64,000 nucleotides of DNA, taken from positions 11,293,820 through 11,357,819 of the forward strand of contig NC_135248.1 in NCBI RefSeq assembly GCF_947623445.1. Direction: 5' to 3'. The DNA comes from Clavelina lepadiformis (taxonomy: Eukaryota > Chordata > Ascidiacea > Aplousobranchia > Clavelinidae). The notes under the pieces are model-generated. The model saw only the letters and a list, made by a program, of their open reading frames with translations, did not search any database and was not told the DNA's origin. Of this stretch, positions 12,192 to 25,501 are shown piece after piece (the first letter of the stretch is position 1; each line of letters starts with the position of its first letter). Made by a program: the position numbers and the translations under genes.

Positions 12192-15100
12192 TCACGCAAC
12201 AGAACTCTCAACTAGTTTTGTACACTGGAGCTCTATCTGTGCTTTGTCTACTTCATCAAACTCTTTTCCATCATCGTTGTTGGAGCACTGACTTCCTCTT
12301 CCGAGAAGCTGCAAAAACAAATATATAGAGCAGACGTTTACCTGCACAAGTTTGATTTTCTCAAAATAGGTGTCAGTTGAGGTTTTATTCATTACCACAA
12401 TAACACTCAAATCAATATCGCTGAACAACATTCTGTCTAGGTGACAAAAATCTTTCATCTTGTTTGTGTCTTAAAGTACTGTTGACATGGAATAGGCATA
12501 TTCGAATGTCCACTCGCACAATTGCAAATATTTCTAATGCAGCCACTTGTTTTAGTGTTTGCATATTTTAACATCGCGATTACCTCTGCTTTTGTTTTCT
12601 TTGAAGTGAGGAGCAGATATATGGCAAAACCTGGAATCCATACAAAAGACGAGAAACTGAGCGTGTGTGCGAATGCTTGTGCCCAAGGTGGATAGACGTA
12701 GTTACCGTAAGTGAGTGCCTTGTGAAATACAATGCTGTATGCTGCTAACGCCTAAAAAGAAGACATTTCTTTTATGCTTGTCAACGAAATACACGATGCA
12801 AAACGGCAGTAAACTTACCAAACACCAAGCCGGGGTAAAATATTTCCAAAAGAAAATGATCACATTTTCAGTTCGAGTTGGTCCAATCATACGTTTAATT
12901 AATTGGCAGTGTTTTTTGGCGCCAGAAAACCAAGCCACAGCTACCAGTTCGCAGCCACAAATGATGAAAAAACTCCAAGCTACGCTACTGTACTGATTGA
13001 ATATTTCAAACAGATATGGTCCACTCTAAAATAATATTTACAATAAAAATAAGTTCATGGCGAATATGTTGTATTTAACTAAAGACAACGCATTTATTTC
13101 CCAAGACACGGCGAAAAATCTTCCGCCTGTTTATGGTATTATTCAATGGTATGGTCAAAAAAATAAAACGTATAGATAGATGGGTGAAATTACCTCTGTT
13201 AAAAATATCCAGCTTATAAGGCAGAGCACCACACAGAACATTGCATTGAAAATCTCTTTTGCGTAACGATAACGTCCGCGCATTTGAGGAAAAAGATCGA
13301 AAACCAAAGAGACCAAGAACTCATAGTGAATGAACTGAATTGATAAATGTATGTTTTCTTATGCTTCAAAGTTGACATTTAAAACATATACATATTTGCC
13401 TTATTACTAAATAACGCTCAAGTTATGCCATCACAAATTTTCATTATGTTAAAGAGCTTAAATTAAGTTTAACAACTAAAATGGTTTTATCTAAATTTAC
13501 CTGTGTGTCAAATCCTAGAAAAAATAGCATTAGAAAGAGCAGGGCGCACCACAACTGAGGAAGTGGTAGAAGAGATAAACTTTGTGGATAAGCCAAGAAC
13601 ACCAGACCAGGCCCAGACGTTTGAAATGCATCAATTGTTGTGTTCTGAAAAGTAGGCGCAGTTATGTAAAACGATATTTGATATCGAATTGACGTTAGTG
13701 ACGTGAAACATGTTGAACAAGTGAAGGAATATGGAATGTCGTCGCTTTCACACGACTTGGCAATATCAAATGGAAAACAACCAGAGTGTATGTACACAAA
13801 TACATTGTAAAAAAATTTACAGCATCTTACCAGCTTATGCGCAACAAAACCCAAATTTGAAAAGACAGCAAACCCGGAGACGAAACTGGTAAGCATGTTG
13901 AACATGACAATGAGCATACAGTCCCTACAACAAGTAATATAATGCGTGAGTGACGTTTCCAATGCATGGATTGTGTTCAGGGATGATTTTGTGGTGCATT
14001 GATATACTATAAGCTTGTTTAAGTGATATTGTGATGTTAAATTACACTCTAGGTTGTTGAAAAACATTTCGAAATTTGAGCATTATCAGTATTTTCTAAG
14101 ATAAAATTTCGTTCTTTTATCTCTTACCTGTAAAAGTTATCATTGTATTTGTTATGACTACGTAACGCAAGCATGATGCCATATCCACTGCCAACCGAAT
14201 AACCCGTTTGAGATGCTGCCTTCAGCCAAACCTTCAAAGTGTTTGAGTAAAAATACTCACGCAGGATTGTAAAAGGAGTTTTTACTAACATCTGATGAGT
14301 TTTTATAAGCGAGAGCTTGTCCTAATATTTGCAAAGACTAACCTCAAAATCTGCTAGCTTTGAAATGTCAGGTCTCAGATAGTGGCTTATCCCCGCCATG
14401 CTGCCATCAAGTGTTAAACCTAATATCACCATGACAACAATTAAAATGGCCGGAAGCGTCGCTGTAATGTAACTGACCTAAGCAAAAAAATAGAATGAGA
14501 AACAGTTTATAAAAATATCAGAAATTCTTTGCGAAAACAAAATAATCAATACGTCGCAAAATTGAAAAGAAATTCATACATTCATTGGTTAATACTGTCT
14601 CAGGTAAATATCAAAATGTATATCAGTGTAATTGACGTAATGAATGTAACGATTCTAGTGATCAGCTTAAAAGCTTAACCAAATAAAGTACCAATTTGTC
14701 AGTAAAATCATTTGAAAATGTTAACAATATGCAACATAACTAAACATATCACAGTAATTCATATATTTGGAAGAAACTTATATATACAAAGAAACACACC
14801 AAAACGAGCAATTGGCAATTGAAAGTAATGGCATAAACTTAACCAGCACGTCTCCTAACAGGAAGATTAAAAAAAAATATGGGATGGTACTTTAATTAAT
14901 TATGTAGTTTAATTTTGTGAAGCATTGGAAAGCTCAAAACACTAACATAATTTCTTTATCATTTTAGCTGTGTATTGTCCTGTGACGACTTTGTATTTAC
15001 ATTTATGCACAAGCATTAACAAAAAGATTTTGCAAAATCAAGCATCAGCAACAAACTCGACAACTTTATTACTTTTACTTTACCTTGGCTGAGAATTTAA

Positions 15101-16056
15101 TTCCTTTAAAAGTAGATAAATAAATTAGCAACCAGACCAGAGCACTGTAAGCCATCAAATCCAACTGCAAACTTCCAACCTCATTGATACCAGATGAAAT
15201 TTTTAAAACATTTAGCCTGAAATTATATACAAACATGTCTATTGATTTTGCCATGATTGTGGATTTAGTAAATGTTAAGCGAGCCAGGTAGCTTTATACT
15301 TTTGCGCCTTTAGGATATTATGTAAGCCTACTTTACCTCTCAAAAACATAACAAAATTTTGGCTTAAAACCAATTTTGGAAAATTTATCAATTCCTACTT
15401 CCAATATTGTTCCGCCGCTGATTCTCCTCTTGTCCCATTTAGCTGATTTGAACCAAAAAGCTCGCTTTTGTTTTGAATTGTAAAATCGACACAACGTTCA
15501 TCGTTCCAAGTGTTATTGCAACTGATCCAAGGAAGAATAGTCGAAAAGCTTGCTACGAAATACTTCACTATCCACACCAGGAGTGTGACGTAATGAATAA
15601 CGACCAAGAAAGACATCACCATGTTGGCGTAAGCGATTCCTGCAAACAACTTAAAAAGTTATACTTTGTCAAATCTCGTTTTTTGTAATTGGTTTGAATT
15701 GAAAAGCCATGCCTGTGAATACAGGAACTTTTGAGCGCCACGTGTCAATCAAATTTTTGCGGACCATTTGTCCCAATGATGCCTCCAACATCAAACAAGG
15801 AAGTGCAAAAACGAATCCAAAGAAAATATACGGAATGAGAAAAGCTCCTAGAAATACTTCACTTGTGAAAGAATGACACCAATTAACGTCTTAAGTGATA
15901 TTGGAATCGAATGTAAAATCGCTTACCTCCCCCATACTGGTAGCATAGATAAGGAAACCGCCAAATATTTCCCAACCCTATACTCCAGCCTGCTGTGGCA
16001 AACATGAAATCCCAGGATCGGCTCCAAGAGACTTGTCTGGAGTTGGTGCCACTCAT
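12192..16056 (-). CDS. SLC6-family sodium/chloride-dependent transporter, copy 2 (intact)
   Basis: Twelve exons in transcript order: 16056-15927, 15847-15713, 15639-15399, 15216-15084, 14477-14343, 14231-14128, 13924-13831, 13644-13501, 13334-13194, 13025-12819, 12751-12584, 12308-12192. They join to 582 aa, the usual SLC6 length. Visible family marks are TM1 ([19 protein letters not shown]), the loop-2 cysteine pair ([10 protein letters not shown]) with N-glycosylation sequons, TM6 with [12 protein letters not shown] (the Gln and Ser of the chloride site fit), TM7 with FNMLTSF, TM8 starting from [11 protein letters not shown] and ending LGFDTQ, and a TM10 stretch [14 protein letters not shown]. 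It should import a small amino-acid-like solute with sodium and chloride at the plasma membrane. The short loop 2 and sequence flavour point to the GABA/creatine/taurine branch, but the substrate is not determinable. The ATG at 16056 was chosen because it matches the position of the start in copy 1. Intron 2 uses a GC donor. Confidence 0.93.
15711..15712 (-). other. GC splice donor of SLC6 copy 2 intron 2
   Basis: The exon 2 end reads CACAG followed by GCATGG. Copy 1 has GTATGT at the same place. Using the GC donor gives a 135-nt exon, exactly the length in copy 1, and keeps the frame. No GT nearby does both. Confidence 0.8.
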
Positions 16057-19000
16057 GGTTCGCTTCACTATATAATTACAGTAACTTACTTTGAATTATA
16101 GCAGGCTGCTCTTTTGAAATCCTTAAACCGCTATGACTTCTGTTTTGTTGATGCTCAGGCGACTATGTATAAACAGGAGGTAACATGATACAAAATAACA
16201 TTTTATGTAATTCTAATCTCATGCAACAAATATTACCTGTGCTTCCTATTTCTAACTTATAGAATGTAGTAATTATGCAATGTGCATCAACCAAATTTTG
16301 TGCGATGTTAAATCGTTTGCAAAACAGTTTGACATAATATCTGCAACCCGAAAATAACAACTACAACTAACTACTGCATATTCCATTTAATTACTTTAAA
16401 GTAGCTAAAAATAACTGGCTGTGAGAGAAATATATACTCGCGGCCTTTCAGTGACAGTACTATTTGGGTGACTCGAAGTTAAGTTGCTTTTCAATGTTTT
16501 GAATAGCACGCTATTTTGTACTGTAACGTATAAAGCCAAATGCTGTATATCTTTGTACCCCTTATGTTCTCGGCTGCGTTGACTTACTTCCTTTCTGGAC
16601 ACTGGTGTTAACATTTGCTTATGTTACATGTCAAGAAACTTCACAGAGGAAGCCAGAGTCATATTAAGCGGAAACGATCACATATAGAACGGAAGAAAAT
16701 GCTTCAACTCATAACAAATACAGTTACGTGTCACACAACGCATTGTGCAGATCAAGTTGGCAAACCGACCTCAAATAGCGCGGTTTTCATCAAAAACTAC
16801 CCAGTCGAAAAAAATTGCCAGATATTGCTTGACCAATCATCGTTTGCTTCGCTAAGAGAACGGCCTATGCTTGGCTGACCGGCTAATCGAATACCGATCA
16901 CGTGCCACGTATGGCACTTCACACTGCGCCAAGGAACAGTTGGTACGCGGTTTATGTATGGCGCACATATTTTAAATCAAATATCTCCTGCTTTGAAGAA
17001 GTAGATTTTCAAATTTTTAGAATGAATAAATTCGTAAAATGAAACTAAAATATGTGAATTTTATGGCAAAGTTACACGAAACTGTTTGTTTGTTAAGAGG
17101 CCCAAATAATCTGTAAAATGTAAATATTAGTTATATAAATAGGTTCATCAGAAATCACAAGCACTAACAATATGCTATCTTACCAAAAAAATCTAATATT
17201 TTTAATTGGTTAGAAAACAGCTAATGCCAATATACAAAACACTACAGTTGTCACGGGATTATTTTTATGCACCCGTTTTATAGCAATCACAATGTACACT
17301 GTTTTTCTGAACCCCTTTTATTGATTGATTTAGTCGGACGTGTTTTTTGCTGTGTCAGTTTTATGTTTGTTTGTTTATGTATATTTGTTTTATTTCATTG
17401 TTGTTCGCATTAGTCATTTTTATGCCTGTTCACGTTCTGCCATATCTTACTTGTTTATAGGCACACGTGTTTTTATTCGATCACTAGTGACGTCTCGTCT
17501 CGCTACCACGAGGGCTTAACTAGTATTCAGCGTCCCACGTTGATTCTCTCATTACGTGGAATTTGTTTTGATGTGGTGTTACGCTCGTCTGGGAAGTCCT
17601 GGGCGAATGTAGTTGTTTTTAGTTACGTTTGGGTTTTATAGAAGGAAGATGGGTGTTTTTATAGAAGAAAATGCAATTAAAAGTTAGTGAGGCCAAAGAG
17701 CGAATTGAGCTGTCAAGCGGGAAGGTTCCCGGTTAAGAAAAAGTTAGGTTACATAGTAACATTTCATCTCTTCCTCTTGCATGTAGTGAGAGGGCCGACG
17801 GTAATTTTGAGTCAACTACGGTATCTAAAAGTTGTAGCCAAAGAGTGGCAGACGAGTAGTGAGCCAACTGTTCAAATGTTGGGTCTAATGGGCCGCTTCT
17901 TTCATCAAAAGTCACTTTATCGGTTCGACGTATAGGTTTTTTGGTGAAGTTAACTGATATAGTGAAACTTAATGATCATGAAACGATCATATCAAGGTTA
18001 TTAAGTTTTAATTGGTCTGTTTGTCATAAAAATGTATTTATATATTAATCTGAAGTTTTAAAGTTAGATTATTGTACATTTTTTTGCTTTTGAGAATACA
18101 ATGGACCACCAGCCGCGTTAGTTATAGTTCGAACAAGGCCATCAAAGTTGTTCATAAAAAAGAAAGTTGTCACTGTTTCACGGGAAAAAATCGTACGTTT
18201 AAAACTATTTTTGATGGTTTCTTGTTAACCTAGCTTAAATATTATAGCATAACAACTTAAACCTAACCTAAATCTGTCTATTAATCAAAATAAACTTCAA
18301 CTGAACCCCAATTAGCGCCAACTCCAATCGACTTTTTACATAAACATTCTCCTATAACCTAACCGCCTACCTTTAACTATAGGCTGTGTGGCCTACTTAC
18401 GGTGAAGTAGTCACTCTGTCAATGAATAGATAAAGCGAGTTCGGAAATCTCTACTCGCTATTACAATTTGATCTTGTTTGTAATAATAAACTTAATTACT
18501 TAATACTAAGCTGTTATGACGCAAATTTCGCGTTCTAGGACAATGTAAAGCTGGCTTGGTATGAACTTACCAAATATACTCGAGTGTTGAAGAAACATCT
18601 CAATATCCACTTAAAACGTGGCAAGTCAAAATGGAGAAGGCTCGACTGATCAGTCACTCGGCTAGGTAATCAAAAAATAAATGAACTGCACAAAATCATT
18701 ATATTTGTGTCCCCATAAAAGTCTGAACCGGACATATCGTAACTTTCTTTTGTTATCAGTTAGGTTTTGACCTCACTTGGTAAGACTACCATTGCTGGAA
18801 ATATGATTGCTTACCCATTGCCTACACGTGACATAATTTGGTGCCGCTGCGTCGGCCGTGGTTATACGTCTGTTCTTTTTCCCGAAGAAATAGGATAAGG
18901 TCTGATAACGCGTGTAAAAATACGCAGTTATGTTCTGTAATGTATAATTCGGAATTAACAAATCCGCTTGACTGTGTGCGACGCGGTTTAGTGATTGAGT

Positions 19001-20826
19001 TTTACAAACTATGTCATTTTCGAAGACAAATTCCGCACGTGACTGTGATTTTTGACAGTACTTTAGAGTCATATGAAATTGTCCCGTTCCTATTTCGCAT
19101 TACGCATTGTCCAGTAAATAGAAGAAAGAACAAGTAATGTTCAGTGAAAGAGAACTGCGCATCTAGTGACCGCAACTGCCGCCATCCTCGTAGCGATCCA
19201 GAGTTTAATGCGTCCCTCGAAACTGCTGATCTTGTCTGTGTGAAGCGAGCTCCGTGCGTTGGAAGTAGAAAATTGCGTAAAAAATTCACTCGTTAACGAC
19301 GTTATTTTTGCTTGGGCATTTTTCTTAGCTAACTCAAGAATTTAGTTGGGTGCGTTTGAGTCGTACGCGCTTTGCAGAAGATGAAGTTCTATGGTCGGTC
19401 TGAGCCTTAGCCGTTTCAAGAAGGAATTTATAAGGGTGACGAATTTTGAAAACAAACGGACCAGAATACTTTTGTTACTCTCGGCTCTGACATACACTTT
19501 GTCGCATGTTTGTAGCATAGGATCTACATCGTGTTTCTCTAACCTTGCATGATTAGTTGATTGAATCGGCTTAATACTCTTCCAATGCTTCACTCAAAGC
19601 CACTACATAATCTGTTGGGCTGTAATTAATATTATTAATGGGTTGGAAAATTTCACCTTGTTCCTCGAAAACATCTCCAGGCAGCCTGAATTCAAAGCCC
19701 TAGCCATATAAAAGCCAGGGCTTACCTTCGAATCGGCATTTTTTGTCAAAATGCTTGCAGTTTGATGCCTCTCTCTTGCTTTATCCCGGAATTTACAAGA
19801 TAATAACAAACTTCATCATTATTGACCTAGTTCTTATTTTGCCTATACTGAATTTTGAAATCCTGTTTTGCTATGATTACAAAAGCTTTAACCGCGGTGG
19901 CTGTCGTTGCGCCAACCGTAGTCTGAACAATTTCCTCGATCATATGATTTGTTACGGCGTGAATCACGACTTCCACGCAAATTACATCCACCTTTGCAGG
20001 ACGAAGGCGAGCGTGAATCGTTATTGTTTCTATATGATGTACATCAACGGTTGCTGTTTTGTAAGTAATTTTCACGTTTATTTGAGATTAAGTTAAGTCG
20101 AGTAAGTAACGTTTGTCAAGTCAAGTCCAAGCCCAAGTCTTAACATATGTTAAGTCACAAACAAGTCACTATTTACGATTTATTTATCGCTGTATAGGTC
20201 GATAATAAACGGCTTTAAATTTAAATATAAGCATAAGCGTTTGATGCTTTTTCACATTCAATAAAATGTATTGCATAGTGGCATATCGGTAAATTATTAA
20301 TATCAAACACGCAGTCACACATTGTGTACAAGAATGGCCGCATCAATATGGGTGGAATACATCTACATACACACTTAAAAATACCTCTTGGAATACATCT
20401 AAATATACGTCTAAAAACATATCAAAGTGCAGTGCTGTACTAACACGCCTGTCAGCATGATTAATATACAACGAATTACAAAACGTGAAATTTCGTGGCC
20501 AAACTAAATCGCTATATTGTTTATATTTTAACACTTTCAACGTTTTTTCCAGAAAAGATTATTATATTTCTATTAACTCGGCTAAACAACGGTAACAGAA
20601 AGCGTGAGGCATGTCGCCCACCAGATACGCGTTGAACTGTAATTAGGCTTACATGGGGCTATAGTGCAATTTCATTAGAGATAAATGTACTGTAGTTTCT
20701 TACGTCCAGCGACGGAGAAAATTTATAACTGACACTGATATACTGTATTATTTGAAATATTTGATTGGTGTTCGCAGGAAGAAGATATAGTTATACACAA
20801 TATAAATAAACCACAAAATACCATCA
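16057..20826. other. Long interval without a supported gene
   Basis: The first few hundred bases are the presumed promoter side of SLC6 copy 2. Beyond that I see only short frames on both strands. A - strand stretch at about 19350-20075 has several open pieces, one with Cys and RG-type repeats near 19900-20050, and could be a decayed mobile-element or gene remnant, but I do not recognise it. The stretch 17250-17690 looks promoter- or LTR-like (starts TGTCACGGG) without a partner copy. Confidence 0.3.
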
Positions 20827-21965
20827 CAGACAAGTGATTTGGAACTAATCCTGAGATATCATGTTTGCCACAAATGGTTGGAGTTTAGGATTTAGAAATA
20901 TTTACCGGTTTCCTTATCTATGCTACCAATATGGGGGTTTGGTGACACTTAATCACGCGACACTTGATCACGCGACGTTTAATCACCGACACATAATCAC
21001 TAGGACATTTAATCACGCGACACTTAATCACGCGACACATAATCACTAGGACATTTATTCACGCGACACATAATCACTAGGACATTTAATCATGCGACAT
21101 TTAATCACACATTTACAATGTTTATTTACATTTACAATTCACAGCAATGTTATGCATGGGAAATGTAAGCAACTGCACTAAAATCTCGCTTGACAGATAA
21201 CGGTCAACTGTGTTTTGCACGCGCAGTTTCAGTGCCTTGTACCGCATTGGAATAGAAGGTTGAGTACCAGCAATTCCTTGCAGAAACGTTGCACGTTGCA
21301 TTTGTGCACGTTGTGACAATAGAATAATGTTAGATATTAATATTACATAGGTTATACGTAGCAATGCAAAATGACATGTTATTTCCTGATTGGCTAATGT
21401 GTTTGTATAAAAACTAAAGTTTGGTTAAAATCTCCCCTTCTTGTCTCTACACATGGTTATGGTTTTGTTTAAATGTGAAAGGATGATGAAAATGTTTCTA
21501 TTGTGATACAACTTACTTCGGACAATATAACAATTAGACTTTATGAAGCTGGTGTTGATTTAAAGAAACATTATAGAGAAAGCCGGCGCAACGGAGTCAA
21601 AGACAATTGTCGGGGAGTTCTAAAAGAAAGACTAATAGCCTTTGGCTTTAGGCCAACCTTAAAAGCAATCCACACAGAGAGATGCACACGAGCTTGAATT
21701 ACTGAATTTTCCTCACGCTTTTCCGACATCCAAGTGATTATATGTCGCGTGATTAAATGTCGCGTGATTAAGTATCCAAGTCGCGTGATTAAATGTCCTA
21801 GTGATTATGTGTCGCGTGATTAAATGTCCTAGTGATTATGTGTCGCGTGATTAAATGTCCTAGTGATTATGTGTCGGTGATTAAGCGTCGCGTGATCAAG
21901 TGTCGCGTGATTAAGTGTCGGTACACCCAATATGGGAGGGGAAGCATGAGCCGATTTTAAGAGCT
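20827..21965 (+). pseudogene. SLC6 exon-1 relic interrupted by a transposon
   Basis: Bases 20827-20935 match exon 1 of both SLC6 genes ([21 protein letters not shown] is still readable) but lack the ATG and have changed splice surroundings. The match resumes at 21927 with CCAATATGGG and a decayed copy of the exon end and donor region (to about 21965). The intervening 991 bp are an inserted element. No later exons of this copy were found downstream, so only exon 1 was duplicated or survived. Confidence 0.8.
20936..21926. mobile_element. Fold-back DNA transposon with tandem-repeat ends, 10-bp target duplication
   Basis: The element lies inside an SLC6 exon-1 relic and is flanked by CCAATATGGG on both sides (20926-20935 and 21927-21936). 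Each end carries about 150-200 bp of short direct repeats built on GCGACA.TTAATCAC and TAATCACTAGGACATT units, and the two arrays are inverted with respect to each other. The outermost 60 bp of the arms match closely. The middle (about 21120-21720) has only small frames with no resemblance to a transposase. The long inverted ends and a 9-10 bp duplication fit a non-autonomous Mutator-like or fold-back element. The family is unknown to me. Confidence 0.85.
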
Positions 21966-23985
21966 TATTTCTCAGAAATATGTCTGAAATTTGGATAAAA
22001 TCAATTCTAAACGAGGTAGCTTTAAAATATGAGAGTAGTAACATATGTAGCGGGTAAGATTGGTCCATTTTAACAACTAAAAAAATTGTAACATGACAAA
22101 ACGTTCTTCTTTTGAATTATATACAATCGCTTTTATGCAGCGCTTCATTTCAGCCGGAGCATGTTGAAGCTTGATCCGGAAGTTTATTTGTTGGATCCGG
22201 AAGTTTTTCTCTTAATCCGGCATTTATAATATGTGTTACTTTTGTTCCGGAATAAAATTAACAACTTAAAATTGTTTATAATAAACTTACTGAATATGAA
22301 ATTAAATTCTTTCGTTATGAGGTTGAACATCGTGTATTTATCAGCACAACACAGTGGCTACTTGAAAAGTGCCTGGACATCTAGTCTGGTTATATACTGG
22401 CTGAATAACATCTGGCTCACACGACGACGACGTGTATTTAATGAAAATAAACTTAGATTAATACTTTTTTCGTGTTGATATTAGAGGTGTGCTTCAATTG
22501 TTGGTTTGGTGGCTTTGAACTGTTTTGGGAAATGTTTACCGCTAAAAAATGTTTTTTCCTTTTATCGTCTTCGTAAGTTGTTCTTCGGGTTGCGTTACGC
22601 TATAGAGTTTTATTCGAGTCTTTTTAAATTTTGGTCGCCGGTCCACCTCTTCAAGCGACCAGTGGCTTCTCTGAAGGTCAACTCATGGAGTGGGCTTTGC
22701 CGGCTTTGGTTTGACGCCATTCATCAGGGCGGTGCTTTGTAGAAGTGTCCGCTTGTTGAACACTATGAGCAAGTTTTGACGTGTCCTTTGTGGTCTATTA
22801 TCCCAAATCTTTGCCGACATTGGTGTCTGGAAGTGATAATGTTTTGTTTCTTCTTCTACGATCTTGGATGCCATGTTTATCTTTCCCGAAAGACATCGGT
22901 CTTGTGATGCCATAGGTTGGAAGGATTAAGATGTTCTTGAGTTTAATCGATTGGAACTCACTTTTATATCTTCTGCGTGTGCAGTCGCTTCATCCAACCC
23001 CGAACAACTTTCAAGAATCTTATCCTATTTTGCTGCCGCTTGTTTTGATGAGCGCCCGTCATATTGACAGCGTTTATTGGTATCTGGATGATTCTATCTA
23101 TAATAGACAATTGAGTTTTTTCCTCTGAATGCCATAAATTTCTCTCGTTAGTTCAGTGTTGGCTAATTTTATGTGGTTTCAATAATTCTTTGAAGCATTG
23201 TACGTGGACTGTCTTTTGATGTGATCTGCGCAACTACTTTTTTCCTTTTCATTGTTTCTAATCCCATTCATTATTATTCGTTATTAGTATTACACAGCTG
23301 GTTGGATGACTGATTTCTTGCGTAAGTCTTTGTACTGAAGAATATATCGTGTAATTTAAATCCACTTAACATATGTATTGTTTGTATCATAACAATAAGC
23401 AGTCATTGATTCACTGTGTTACACTTGTTTTTGCCTTGTATCTGTTACGTTTCTCCCTGGCGGCCGATTGCGCGTTTCTGTGGTTAATTAAGCACATGTG
23501 TCTTTTTATCGACGTGTGTCCGACAAGCAGTTGTACTGACAGTTTTGGTATTGGAGCTCCTGAAATGAGCTGTGTGAACAGAAACTTGACTTAACTGCTT
23601 TTAAATAAAAGATGTGCCTGTACTTTTAAGAGTGAGGACAACAAAACGTAACTACTGTGTCAGCCTGTATGGGAACTATCTTGTTTTACTGTGAAATAAA
23701 AATTTTTTGATCATCAAGCTACAGTGATTAGAAAAACCATTTACCATACATTTGTATTAAATACTTTCCGTTTTATTGTGAATTGTGTCGTGAATTGCTT
23801 TACCCTAACTTATTTGCTTTTTTTTCAGAACATTATTTTTTCCATTCTGTTCCTCTAGTACGGTCTAGTTAGTTACTGACCTATTGCTGGTTTTTGGAAT
23901 CCCTGAAGCATTTTTATTTTGGCATAAGATTCTACATTAAGTGCTTTCTTAGACCACAAATTCTCAAAAACTTTAAACTGTTAAG
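21966..23985. other. Interval without a supported gene
   Basis: Contains three GATCCGGAAGTTT-like repeats near 22170-22230 and short frames only. I recognise no product in the frames at about 22233-22742 or 23373-23594. Confidence 0.35.
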
Positions 23986-24476
23986 CAGAGGTTGGCAGTC
24001 GGTACTTTGAATGCACCGTCGGTAACGATACTTGGCAAAAACTGTACCGACGGATCCGGTATTCGGTACTATTTTAAAAAGGTAGTTCGGTACTTGGTGC
24101 GGGTACTTTTGGTGTAAAAGATGCATCTGCAAATGCATTATTCGCCGTTATTAAGCCCCCGGTAAAGGTTATTTCAGGTGAAAACATATGTGACGTTAAT
24201 CGCTTGCAATTCTACTTGACATTTCTAGCTTAAAAAAGATCAACAAGTGCTAAAACTGATATTAAGGATTAATTAACATGTACTTTTGAAAACATACTTG
24301 TTAAAATTTTCAAATTATGACGTGATAGGTATCGAGTACCGGGACCGGCTGAAATTTCTTAAAAAGTAATTCGGTACGTTTTTTCAAAAGTATACCGAAG
24401 GTACCGGTATCGGTACTGAAAAAGTACCGCGCTACAGTAATACAGCACCAGAGTACCGCCGTACTGTCCACCTATG
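23986..24476. mobile_element. Probable hAT-like non-autonomous element rich in CGGTAC
   Basis: The left end reads CAGAGGTTGGCAGTCGGTAC. The right end, read from the other strand, begins CATAGGTGGACAGTACGGCGG. Such CAG.GGTGGGCAG ends are typical of hAT elements. The arms contain many GGTACCGGTATCGGTACT-like units, so they can fold back on each other. An 8-bp target duplication is not clear (only CTGT is shared), and there is no transposase. Confidence 0.6.
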
Positions 24477-25501
24477 CTGTGGTGCTAAACTGAAAAGATT
24501 AGCAAGCTGCTTAACCTTAAGAGATGCTTAAATGTTTCAGACCAAAAGGATTTCATGGTTGCACCAGTGAAACCGCCTCGTGTGATAGCAGTCACAAATG
24601 TAATTTAATCTCTTAAGAGACGATTCTGTATTTTCGTTATACCAGACCCTTATTTAAACAGTCGTCACTTAATACAGCATGTAATACAAACAATTACCAC
24701 ATGATACAAGCGGTAAAATAATAAGAGATAAATGACACATTTCCGTCATACAAACAAACGTTACCATATGATAAATCTTCAAGCCACTTTATTTTGTTTG
24801 CCTGAGAGTGTGTATTTACGTCATATTTCTGTTGTTGTCTTATATATTTCGGGAATTCTAAATAATTCTTCTAAAAAACAGCAATGAATCCTTTTGATGA
24901 AGTTGGAAGTACCTCCCAGATCCGGATTAACACTGGGCGGGTTTAGTTTATTTTAGAAATATGTCCACAGTGTGCTTGCATTGAATTTTCAAGCATATTA
25001 TACAACCTGACTTTACGAGCCTGGTTTCTGTATTAATGTGGGTACAGAGATTCCAGCATTCAAAGGTTAATAAAACACAGAGTATATATAAATTCACTTT
25101 TTTTAGTTATACAACGACATGTAAAAGTTATTGCGACCCAATTAACATATAGGCTATAGTACAGTAGTATTCTATCGCGTGGGTTATAATTTGACAAAAA
25201 CTGTCCATTTCCTTTACTTAACGTAGGCGTATATAACGTAACGTACTATATAAAGACTTAGTTTATAGCATAATACACCAATGCTCACGGTACTTCGAAA
25301 TTCGAAGAGAAGTTTGATGCGCTTATTGAAGTTATACTTGTAACTGTAAAATATTGTAAGCAAATTGCATCGAAATGTACAGCATCGAATTACGCACAGC
25401 AGCAACAACAGAACCGCGGACCGCAAATGGAGAAAGTTAAGGCAAAAATAACTCATTCCAGTATAGTTCTCAAAAGCGTTACATTTCACAATCAGTTAAA
25501 A
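24477..25501. other. Interval without a supported gene
   Basis: AT-rich. The right side is downstream of the - strand gene that ends at 25502 and should include its 3' UTR. Nothing else named. Confidence 0.4.

Noticed and set aside
13444..14067. 207-codon - strand frame
   Set aside because: It is a read-through of SLC6 copy 2 exon 7, the intron after it and exon 8. It is not a separate gene.
17250..17690. Possible solo LTR beginning TGTCACGGG
   Set aside because: No matching end, second copy, primer site or target duplication was found.
19350..20075. Possible gag- or RNA-binding-like remnant on the - strand
   Set aside because: Only scattered Arg/Gly/Cys-rich pieces in several frames; too weak to name.
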